NCBI GenBank assembly: GCA_022818135.1
Contig: JAFMSR010000002.1
Coordinates: forward strand, 52,071,545-52,135,544
DNA length: 64,000 nt
Direction of reading: 5' to 3'
Source: Saxidomus purpurata
Taxonomy: Eukaryota > Mollusca > Bivalvia > Venerida > Veneridae
This document shows positions 46,560-58,300 of this stretch, piece by piece; the stretch's first letter is position 1, and the number at the start of each line of letters is the position of its first letter. The notes beneath the pieces were generated by a model. The model saw only the letters and a list, made by a program, of their open reading frames with translations, made no database searches and had not been told where the DNA came from. Position numbers and translations under genes: made by a program.

Positions 46560-49500
46560 GGAACTCTTTGAATCTTGATTCGGACTCTACCACTACTCTT
46601 TCTTTGGCGAACGCGCTACCACTATATCAAAGCGGGTCCATATAAATACATAAAAATAATCAGGTAATCAGAAGAAATTCACAGCTATTCCATTTTTACT
46701 GTAACAGTTAAAGGATTAACGAAATTTCGTCATGTGATAATGTACCTTAAGGCTGCAGTTTTGAGAAGATTGTATTCTGTAAAATTTATCAGAATCCCGT
46801 TATCTTGTTAGAATTTCACGCAAGATAATCAGTAATGTTACAATTATAAAAATGATGAAACCAAAAGTTCAACTGTATGTTTTAATTATTAGTATTATTA
46901 TAACTATAACTTTTATATATTGTATATTTTCACACAACATTAAAGTACGTTAGAACCTGCGAAGAGTCACTGAAGAACTGACTAACATCTAGAATTAAAA
47001 ACACAATATCGGACACATTGCCATTTGAATCACGAGCACTTTGAAGTTACAGGCTATGTATCTGATTGATACAACATTCTCATAATGGGACAGTTTGGAG
47101 TGTTTATCAATACATAGAAGAATAGCGCATGTAATTGTTATTCTGGTTTTGAGCTGCATTGTCATAGATTTTTGTCATATGGCTGTAGCTCCCGACGTAA
47201 ACAAGACAATAGAGAAGATAACAGTTTGATCTTTAAATGATGACAATCTTAGAAATGAAATTCTCGAAAAACATGAACGCAAATCAGGATGCAAAAATCT
47301 TTTAAAACGTTTCCATAGGAATATATACAGAATAATTATATTGTTTAGTTTTCAAGTTAATTTTCAGCTGTAATTACAATTAAAGAAATACGATAATTAG
47401 TGGGGCTATTTTAAGGCTATAATTAAAAAAAAGCCAGGAACAATCGTTACAGGATTAAAATATTTAAGCAAATTTTTTCGAACTCATGTTAATTGCTTTT
47501 TTTTCGATTCTATCAGTAAAAGTACAAAAGTGATTGAATATAGCTTTGAAAAACGTTTAAAGCAAGGATTTGTTTCCCACGTAATTCAGTTTACACAAAC
47601 TTCTACATCAACACTGTAAGGGGTAAAGTATAATGCTTTACTCTCAGTTCAGAGAAATTCTTGTAACTTCTATAGTTACATTTGACACGCTATTTTAACA
47701 ACAGTCAATAACAGAATCGCACTTTCTATTAAATCTTCAAACAACCTCGAACAAACACTCTATAATTTTGTTACGTTGATAAACGATGCTCATCTTAAAG
47801 ATAAGTAGAGAAAAACAGAACAAATTGCCACAGAAAATAGTTCTATCTTCAAATATTAATTAGCAGAGATAGCAAACTTTCTTCAACCAGCATGCAACAT
47901 TTTGTTAGCCTATCTCTAAAATACAAGTGTTGCCTTTTCAGTTTTAATGACAATTTTTATTGTTCCCAACATACAGACATCCAGAGAGGAGAAGATAAAA
48001 TGGGGTGTATGTTGACTTTCCGTGGTCTGATGCTGACAATAATTCTGATATAGGCAGTATACATGTAGGTGAGGAAATACAGAAATGAGAGTATTTGTTT
48101 CATTATTAATGGAGAAAATGGATCATTAAAAAAACATATGCATCTTGAGTTACAGAAATAAAATATGTTACATTAACACTAATAAAAAGGCTTTTAAAGA
48201 TCAGTGAATATAATAAGATATGTAAAACTCATGCCATATTATTTGTGCTAAACAGGAACGACAATATTTGACGGCCTATACTTAATTATGGAAAATGCTT
48301 AACTCGGAGAAAAACAAAGGAACTGGTTGTAAATATATAACTATCTACTAAATTAGCTATCACTTAAAGTACCAGGATCACTTTGAATTTACTGATCAAT
48401 ATAAAAAAATACTGATAGGATAAAGATAGAACCATGTTCTACTGACTCTAACACAATGTTGGCATATTTTTTTTTTTGTTTTTGTTCATATCGTTTCTTC
48501 TCGAAAAAAGTTGCCACAAAGCCTTTCTTCTTTTCTGCAAATCATTGAAAAATGTAACACGCTATATATCTTTCATGTGCTTACCTATTTAAAAAGCTTA
48601 ATAAGGAGTGTTTTTGGTACAAATAAAGGTCATTTCCACCCGTAAGACATCTTTCTTGTTAAAATCAACTTGTAATTGTGGTATTGGGCTTTTAGTACTT
48701 TGAACGCTTGTAAGAAGTAGTGTAGCTTACTAGGTTATCTATCTTATTAACAGGCAGATATGAAAATGAGGCTTAAACAATTACGGAGATTTTCATTATT
48801 TTCAATAGAAAGTTTATTTCGTAGTAAAACAAGAGTTTAAGATTATGTTTAAAGCTAAAAGGGTACATGTAATATCACTTGAATTCAAAGTTTGAAGTTT
48901 GAAGTTTAAGTCTACAATTCTTTCTTCCATTTTACATGAACAATTCCAAGTTCTTACCAAACTCTTATTAACTGTCATATCAAGCTTTTTGCAATGTTTC
49001 ATTTACATACAGACACATATGTTTTCGCTAAGTACATCCGCCTTTATAAAGAAGTCTTACTACGTAGACTAAGTTGTTAGATCTAGTAATCATAAACACA
49101 ATTAAGACTTACTCTGACAGCACTCAGTCTGAAAAATATTGGTACAATTGTATAAAGAGACTAAACAGGAATGTTATACTGTACTTGAAACCAGAATCTA
49201 CTTAACAGGCCCACGTATGTCCATTTGCCTTCCTGTTTGCTACAACATCGTTTCTGCCCAATGTCCTCAAAGCTTTGTGAAGTATGAGACTCAAACTTAG
49301 AATAAATATTTGGATTGAGGCATATCCATTGAAAGGACATTTCAAATGATGTTACAAACGAAAGACGACAATTAGATTTTTTTACTCTAATTTTACATAA
49401 TATACATATTGTTGGTTATTTGCAGTAAGTGGAAGAATCGTTTTCATTTTAAGAGTCAGGCGGTCAAAGATAAACTTGTATCAAGCTTTCCATGTAATTC

Positions 49501-49680
49501 TATATAAAAACTAGTTTTATGAGGTGCATCATTATTCCTTACATCCTCAGTAGTTATCTATAGTTTAACTCATAATTATTATGTACAGCAATTAATAATG
49601 TGTGATAACTACAATTGCTGGCAGACGAGAGAAAGCTGTTTAACAAATGTAAGAAGTTTGGAATTCCTCTTTGTTTATAT
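46560..49680. other. No gene recognised apart from dispersed repeat at 48369-48690
   Basis: AT-rich intergenic or intronic DNA. The segment 48369-48690 is the second copy of the repeat at 22086-22420. A 16-nt exon-like module at 49110-49125 is discussed in the findings. Confidence 0.5.
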
Positions 49681-49683
49681 AGT

Positions 49684-50520
49684 TTAGTTTAATAGTTTAA
49701 TAGTTTATTTATGTCTCATCCAATACATGTACATAGTTAGACATTCGTAAATAAGACATAAAACATGCATTGGCCATTCTATCACAGAATTACAAGAGAC
49801 TACATGTATTCATACCATCAGACTGATTATATACACTGATTAAAAGCTAGATTACCATCGCTTATCAGACATTAAGAACTGCCATAAAAGTAATGACAGT
49901 AAAACACTGATGAGAGAAAGCTGGCACTAATGTGCATAAGTAAAAAGTTTTAAGAGACCAAATATCAACCCTGATCAGATCAGAGATGAACAGATAAGCA
50001 ATGATTACCTAGGCTGAACAACAGTAAAAGGAGACAGTTGCTTAAAACAAATTGACATTATACACATTGAATTAAATCCATGCACAGGATAAAATGGAAC
50101 TTCTCCCTTCATGCATACTACACATGCATAATGTGGAGAATTTACCTAAAAACAATTTAACCTGTGATGATTATTTACACATAAAAATATTTCTACGTTG
50201 CAAGGTCAAATAGCAGGTTTTGCACACCACCTGATCATTGAAAGGTTAGTAAATAGGAACTGAAACTTCTCTACATCTGACATCGCTGTGAAACAAACGT
50301 CAACACTACTAGCCCTACAATATAGTTCTTGCCGAATATCTATATAAAATTGACACTGGAAGAGGACATGTAATTCATCTTCTACATGGACACGACAGGA
50401 AGGGCATTTTCGATCCTGGACTGGCAAACCTTCATACCGTCCAAGTTCAATTTTAATAGGGGCTACACCAGCCCTGAATTTTGCAAATGCTGCTCTATGT
50501 GTTTTAGGCAAAATAAATAT
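49684..50520 (-). mobile_element. 5'-truncated LINE: C-terminal end plus 3' UTR
   Basis: The minus strand encodes the conserved C-terminal tail of a non-LTR polyprotein at 50206-50511. RAAFAKFRAGVAPIKIELGR is followed by the zinc-knuckle-like CPSCRVHVEDELHVLFQC. A ~500-bp 3' UTR then ends at 49684 in tandem TTAAACTA units rather than poly(A). This is typical of a truncated CR1/L2-group copy. The family assignment is from memory of the layout. Confidence 0.8.
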
Positions 50521-50529
50521 ATATAAACT

Positions 50530-53500
50530 CTTTAATTCTTATCTTGATTACTCAACGAAGGATCATTTAATATGATGTAATGATTTTTTCATCCATGTAG
50601 TACCAATAACTGAGTAACTTCTTTAAGTAAGTTTTTAATATTTGTGTAAATTTCTAGCATCATAGCATTACATATGTACTATAAGGTTCGTAAGACTAAT
50701 GTAAACGAAACATTAAGTGGACAGATATACTTAGAGAATATGTTATAATTACGATAGTTCAGGAAGGATCTCAGTTTTATTCAATAATACATGATAAATA
50801 TTTCTATATTCGAATAGATACACGCACATGTGTTAATTATAACATTGTTATGCTTAGCATATAGTTACGTAGGGCTGTTAAGGACATTACGATACAAAAT
50901 ATTTTTTATCAAAAACAATTGAGTAAGGTACAATGAACGCACACAAATGCATTCATCAAAATTAAAATGATGCCGTATCATTTGAATAAGACTGAACTTG
51001 TACCGCTCAGTGGTAACACACCGTATTGTACACATCATCAGCAGTGTTATTGTACACAGCATCAACAGTGTTACATGTAGTACATTTTATACGCATTATT
51101 TGTCAGTGTGCCTTTAATGACGTACATGTACATGTAACAGTTGCTTTTCTCGTCATAAATATGAATGCTAAGTTCAAAGAGAAAGTGACACAAAATTGTT
51201 TTCTTTTGGTGAGAATACCCCCGATCAGAATTTTCTAAGAAGTCATCGAATGTAGACAATAAACGTTGAAATATTTCAAGAAATTGCCGAAACAAACAGT
51301 TTAATGTGAAATTTGATAATCAGAATAATTTAGGAAGTTAAGAGGTACAGCCGGATATTTATGTCCACGGCATCATAACAAAGGAATAAAACTTGGTTTA
51401 AGAAAATATTTCTTGGCGCATCATTATGTTTAATCAATTTACAGAGACAGCACTCCGTCTGCATTTTCACCGGTGTATGCAAAAACTTGACTATATTACC
51501 ACATTAATATGGTATATTTAAATTTCGATAGGATCACAAAGAAACAAACATGGAGTGCATGTTATCTTACGCGTCGATAGTACAACATATCATTATAGGT
51601 AAACATATCACAGTTAGTGAGTATATTTAAGAAATAATATGTATCCATGTTTGGTTTATCTTAGAATAAAGTAGTAAATGTAACAGGAATTTTTTTCAAA
51701 GAAAAGGTTCGAATTTTCAGGGTTCGCAATAATGATCAATGACGTAACTGTGTAAACAAAAACAATAACAGCAAAGCAGTAAATAAAGTCAGTGTAAATG
51801 GTATCGTAAAATTAATCAAGTTAACAGGAAATGTGTCATCCGAAGATAACCCCGTTTTGCCACAAGTCATCCATAGTATGCCATGTTTGATACTCTATAC
51901 GTCGGATAAATTGAACAGCCAAAACACGATGCACGTGCAGCGTCGTTCAAGGTCGGTTTATTGTAGAATAACCCAAATAGATTTTGTTCTTCATGTATGT
52001 AGGTTATTAGCTGGTCGTGATAGAATACATCATAGACCATACATGTGTCTCTTCATGGTTAACAAGTTCCTTTCTTCAGAAAAATAGCAATGGTGTCCGG
52101 TATGCACCCGCTTAACTTTTACATAATGTACAGCTTTTGCTAAGCAAGAATTGATCAGTCTCGTTTATCGGTTCAGTAACACAATCATTTGTAAATAAAA
52201 ACCAAAACCGATTTTTGGCGTTAACAACAAAGCTCTGTCAAAAAAAGTAGATGTATTACTATGGAATTGTACCCGCAAGTTTTGAAAAGAAAATGACCCG
52301 AATAGTAAGCAGTGGGCAGCTGCTGCGTGAAGCTTTCCGAAACTAACAATTATCTAGCCATTGAAACAATGCATGGATACCAACCAAACGATAGATTCTG
52401 AATCGAATGCAAGAATGAATACTTTAACAGGGCGACTGAAATAGCAAAACTGTCGGCTTATAGATTTATCTCCTAACACTTTGAACGACAATCACTATGC
52501 TTAATGTATGGCAGGAATACTCGAAACCATCGGCAAATGTTGCTTTTACATCTCTTATACACCAAAAAAACTTATCGTAGACAAATTTTCATAAACAAAA
52601 CATCAGTATTGTCAAAAGTAATTTGTCAATGTGGACTTTACGGCCTCAATACGAGACATAACCTTTGTAACATGTTGAGAGAGTTAAACATATTCTGAAA
52701 GGAATTACACTAATAGTTTATTTAAAGATAAGTGACACGAGGGATGAGTTCTTAAGTCACGACTATTTAAAGTAGTAAATGAGTTTAACTTAATTCAACA
52801 AATGTTGAAAGGTTTTAATTTCATTGCTAAATAAATATCAAGAAATCTAATCGTCACAACTATCCAAATCTGGACAATTAAGAGGTTTAGACAGAGATTT
52901 GTATTAAAAATACAGGTACTTTTCTTGTCACACTTGTATATTTGATAAATTCACGGAGGCTTCATTCTGTCTGTAATTTCACCGCTTTATGCAAACAATA
53001 GAATATATTATTACATTAATAGGGCGTATTGAAATTTTCACGGCATCATGATACACATAGAAGGAAACTACAATGGAATTGTCCGCGTCGTTATTTCATG
53101 ATGTGCTTATTTGAATGAATAATGATAATTCAGTTTGTTGGTATATTCAATGTATTTTTAAATTTATTAGTTAACTGGTCTCCAAATTAATGAGATCTTC
53201 TTTGCTATTAACTCGGATGTTAACCCAGAGAGATCCAGAAACTTGGGATAAACAACTTTCGTGCCTTTGATGAATGTGTAAAAGTAATAATTCTACCACG
53301 CCATCAGCCCCTTGGATAAGTTCTTTGTGACAATGTAGAAACTGTAATCAGTTCAGTGAATAAGATTAAAAGATTTCCTATTCTAAAGCATTAAATAGAC
53401 AAGCAAATAACATAGAAATGATGTGATCTCAAAAATAAGGGCAGAATAAAAGAAAAACTGCAACAATCCTACAGCAATTTTGACCGCAAACGAGAGCTAC

Positions 53501-53879
53501 GAAAAGGCAGCCAACGCCATTGTTAGACTGTTACAGTACAAGATTTTTGTAAACAAGATTGTTGTTAGATTTGAAATGTGAATAGATGTAAAGACTTGTA
53601 CCTTAACATCTACGAAATGCTTGGCGTGTTAATGCAGTTCATGTACACAGTTTGTTAGAAATGACTTTGTTTTTTTTGTCTTTGTTCTGATAAATTCTGA
53701 AGCATATGTATGACGATCAAATATGCGTGATGAATTCAATTATTTTGAAAAAAAAACTCCCATTTACTACAGTAACTGTACATTGTCAAGTATTTTAAGT
53801 CACTAGTTTAAAAGTAGATAATGTCGCTTTTTTGTAATACCTGACAATCAGAATCAAAAGGATTCATTGTTAATCATTT
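50530..53879. other. No gene recognised; contains a ~230-bp duplicated segment
   Basis: 51345-51570 and 52865-53100 resemble each other loosely (shared TTAAGAGGT, CATTAATA, GGCATCAT and CACCG...TATGCAAA landmarks), so a local duplication is likely. Each holds a 16-nt segment between AG and GT sites. No long open exon is seen. Confidence 0.5.
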
Positions 53880-54379
53880 NNNNNNNNNNNNNNNNNNNNN
53901 NNNNNNNNNNNNNNNNNNNNNNNNNNNNNNNNNNNNNNNNNNNNNNNNNNNNNNNNNNNNNNNNNNNNNNNNNNNNNNNNNNNNNNNNNNNNNNNNNNNN
54001 NNNNNNNNNNNNNNNNNNNNNNNNNNNNNNNNNNNNNNNNNNNNNNNNNNNNNNNNNNNNNNNNNNNNNNNNNNNNNNNNNNNNNNNNNNNNNNNNNNNN
54101 NNNNNNNNNNNNNNNNNNNNNNNNNNNNNNNNNNNNNNNNNNNNNNNNNNNNNNNNNNNNNNNNNNNNNNNNNNNNNNNNNNNNNNNNNNNNNNNNNNNN
54201 NNNNNNNNNNNNNNNNNNNNNNNNNNNNNNNNNNNNNNNNNNNNNNNNNNNNNNNNNNNNNNNNNNNNNNNNNNNNNNNNNNNNNNNNNNNNNNNNNNNN
54301 NNNNNNNNNNNNNNNNNNNNNNNNNNNNNNNNNNNNNNNNNNNNNNNNNNNNNNNNNNNNNNNNNNNNNNNNNNNNNNN
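53880..54379. other. Assembly gap (500 N)
   Basis: A second conventional-size gap. It lies downstream (minus strand) of the last visible cadherin A' exon and may conceal the next one. Confidence 0.99.
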
Positions 54380-55234
54380 GAATTTTCACACAAGTAAGTA
54401 GTAATAAGTGCAAATACAGAATAGGGATGCAAAACTGAAAATCAACTTTTACTCGAATTTTACTTCAAAACTGCTATAGATGGAATGAAAATGATCTAAC
54501 TAAGAAAATGAATACCAACAACCCTATGTTTATTTTAAAAATAACAATTTTACAGTCATTTTCCGATTTTTATGTCTGCTTACAAATAACGTAAAACTAG
54601 TCCGGCAGCGATGTGAGATAAGCGATGTGAGATAAGTTTATCTCACATGGGCACAGAGGCAGCTCGATGCACACTTTCTCTCTGTTTTATCGCCTGTCTG
54701 TAGGCAATCTTTCGTGTCCAGACTCTTACTTTGCTATGCATTGAATGATTTGAAAAATGATTCAGCACATGGAGAGTATGTGTCATGAATCCAAGCCTTG
54801 AAGATCAAAATCACAGGCATTACTTCGGGAGCTTTCGTCACTTACGAGTGACTGTGATTGTTAAATGTCGAATGCTAAATGTCAAGTCAAGGGACAATAT
54901 TGGATATTCATATCTAAAAATCAAAGCAACACGACATTTATAACTTTGAAATTTGAATGTCGAATGTCTTCGCAGCAGAATACCAAACTTATTTTGAATA
55001 TTCAATGTCTGTGTTTAGCTGACTTCACGCATATGTAAATATGTTTCAAATAGACCACATAATGTATTTCGATATTCTTTTTAATTCTTGTAGCTACAAA
55101 TTTCAATATCGAAGCTATATCTTTCGCTTTGCTGAAAACGTCTTTTTGTTATCTCATAAATTATATCATTTATTGATGGTATATTATTTGTTAATATGAA
55201 TATAAGCTATGAAGACTGTTTGTAAAGTTCGTAC

Positions 55235-55310
55235 ATTGTATTGTGTAGTTGACATTGTTTGATACACCTGGATCACCGTCTCTAGCATTCACTTTCACGA
55301 TCTCCGATCC
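55235..55310 (-). CDS. Cadherin A' exon: start of next EC repeat
   Basis: Acceptor TTTTTTTCAG, probable donor CAAT|GTACGA. It encodes GSEIVKVNARDGDPGVSNNV-NYTIQ and continues IIPV of the preceding exon in phase 0. The A.D.D-type calcium motif is present as ARDGDPG. The donor is the least certain boundary. Confidence 0.75.
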
Positions 55311-58300
55311 CTGAAAAAAAACAACAGGAGCAATACCAATATTGGTCTTTCTAATTTTTAGGGAACATAGTAGATGAATACTAACATTAAGTGCGTAGAG
55401 ATAGTAACAAACATTGTGAGTAACCGATCGTCCCTATGCTGACAACCAATTACTTGTTGTTGTTTGTTTTCTTTGTTTATAAGTCCCGGCTGACCCTGGT
55501 TCTCCCTAGGTGAACTTGCCAAGACTCCTGACAGGCGCAGGTTGAAGAGAGACAGATGCAGATACAAGGGAATCCGGGTACCACTGAAAAGCCTTTTTGA
55601 AATTGCAAGTGCCCGGCCGGGATTCGAGTCTAGAGCGTTAACCACACGACCACCGCAATACCTAATTACTTGTTAATATATGTCTGTGCTTCGTGGCGTA
55701 TTCTCTACCTGTTCCACTTGCCAAATGCATTGCAATTGTAAAGCTAGTAATACAGCTACAATATGTGTCTTTCATTAAGTTCTTCTTATGAACAGAAACG
55801 TAAATAATAACTATTAAAATTAAAAGTATTAGTACAATTACTTCAGGTTTACGCTAGAAACATTGTAAACGAAATTTTCGGGTCGCAAAATTCGCCCAGT
55901 TTCCTTTATTGCTAAAACATGAACTTAATATACACAATATAGTGTTGCTTTCTATGCATTAGCATTTGCTTGTGTAATGACAACTTTAGACCTCTCTGCA
56001 GTAATTCGAACAGTATATAGTATTTTATATGTAATATTTACCATTTTATACCTAAATTTGTATTGTCCAGACAAATTAATGTGATCATGACCTTTATGCT
56101 TCAATATATTATTCAGTGATTGCGCTGAATAAATCAATTTTCGTGAGCATTTCGTATGTTACCGGTTCTTTTCGTACTAAGTACGGAAATGTTCGGTGGT
56201 TTACAATTGTAAGTGTACTGTTAATAAACGACTAGAGGGTTATTGTAAGCCGTAGACAAAGTGCAAATTTATTAGAAATCATGGAAATAAGAGGGTTCGG
56301 ATTACGTTAAGTGATTCATTTTGTATTTTGTATTTTCAATTTATTTTATATGGTATGTAAACGGAAAACAGTCGAAAACGTAATGCATGAGCATCACGAG
56401 ATTTGTGTTTCGTTTTGGAAAAGATTAACATATACAAAATGAGTTAGAAGAAATAAATCATTGTATGCATAAATTTTTTTTATAAAACATTAAATGGGCT
56501 ACACCTGAATAAAAACGAGTTTTCACTTTCATTGGCAGGACTCGAACACACGAGGTGCAGATTAGTAATATTAAACAAAACCCAAGATAAATATAGACAG
56601 TAAATCGACACTGAAATTATGCTAATAGAGGTCAGGAGGATCAAGTTAATTTGTCCGAGTAGTATAATGGGAAATTCTCCCTTATTAATTTCGGAGAGTC
56701 TATAGGAGTGTTTTGCTGACTTGTTTTCGAAAACGCTAAAATTTAAAATCGGATCAAAAGACACTATTATATATAATAATGTCGTCTGTTTCGGGGAGTA
56801 ATTGCCCGAAAGGCTTAAATAAGCAAGAGTTTACATAAGCTTCTAGCTTCCTTCTCAATCCTAATAATAATTTTTATTGTATTTATTATGAACTACAATG
56901 TATATGCAAAATAAAATATTGTTTAAACTTAAGGCTTAAATAAACAGTAGGCATATATGGAATTATACGCCATTCAAGTTGAACAGATAGGGATTGTGGC
57001 GCCAATTAAGCAATCATTGTTACTACTATACTCTCCAACAAGGGAATACTGCACCCAGTTAAACGTTTGCCCTGACCAGTTTTGGTATACATTATTCGAA
57101 ATTACTTATTCCGTACAAAAAGTATATTTCGTACATATTTCATGTGAATCAGTTGTCAATTTTCGAATTAAATGACGTCGTGGTATACACGGGAGTTTAC
57201 ACACAACTGAATTACTCCACTGACCCTGTTTATGCTATCGGACAAGCGGAAATCGAGTGTGTCTGGTTAGTACGATGCCACATTACAACCGCTCACTAGT
57301 ATGTGTATATAGATTATCAATAGTCTAGCTAGTAAATGTATACTAGCTCATAGTCATCTTTACGGTGTAATGTTTACTATAGTCCTACAAAAACATGTAC
57401 TATATACAAATGTACCACTGGAATAATTTCATCAATTGTCTTCCTGTATGGGTCGCCAGTGAAGAAAGGTGGTTGGTCCTGAACGTCCTGGACACGGATA
57501 ATGAATTCAGCCGTAGCACTCAGTCCTTCATTAGGTCCTGAATCCTGTGTGAATACCACAGTACAACAGTTCAATAAAATACAAGAATTCGAATTGTTTT
57601 TCATATATAAATATAATAATACTTCCTAAACGATAGGTATCAATCTTTATACTAACGTACCAGAAAAAAAGTCTTCGGACAAGAGTTATGTTATTCAGTA
57701 ACAGGTACATTTTTGTAATTGAAACACATCGTAAAATATGGGTTTTGTCACACTCTTGAAATGTAAAATTAAAGTTATAAACATGATAGCAATTAAATTT
57801 TCCTCTAAAAAAACATTTGTTACAAAAGAGCAACAATGATTCGTAAGCATTCTTTTCCTGGCTTCAGAGGTAGCTATTGAAATAAGCATATCCTGGAAGA
57901 TTCACATATTAGATTTAATTATTCCTTAAATATCACGATTATGTATAGAAATGGTAAAGAATTGCACTTTGATTTATATGATGCTATTAGAAAATGGCTT
58001 AAATATTAAATAATAACGCGAGTCAAAAAATAACTGAGGCTGAAATTAAAGAGGTTGATAACACAAATACACTGTAGAAGGTGTTTTAGAAATCTGATAA
58101 GAAATAAGACAAGCTATCACAAATCTAAAATTAGAATATATGCAAATGTATGGAAATTAAACACAACCTTTTTCAAAACTTAATTTTGATCCCCATTTAT
58201 TCGTTTTTTTGCGATTGATTTTCATCTGAAATTGGTAACATTAATCAAGTGTCATGTAGAATACCATTTTTTAATATATATTTGGAGCTTCTATTTTTAG

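Noticed and set aside
57531..57889. Minus-strand open frames upstream of the QDVQDQ exon
   Set aside because: They lie in the intron before the acceptor at 57545. Their sequence is low-complexity and not cadherin-like.
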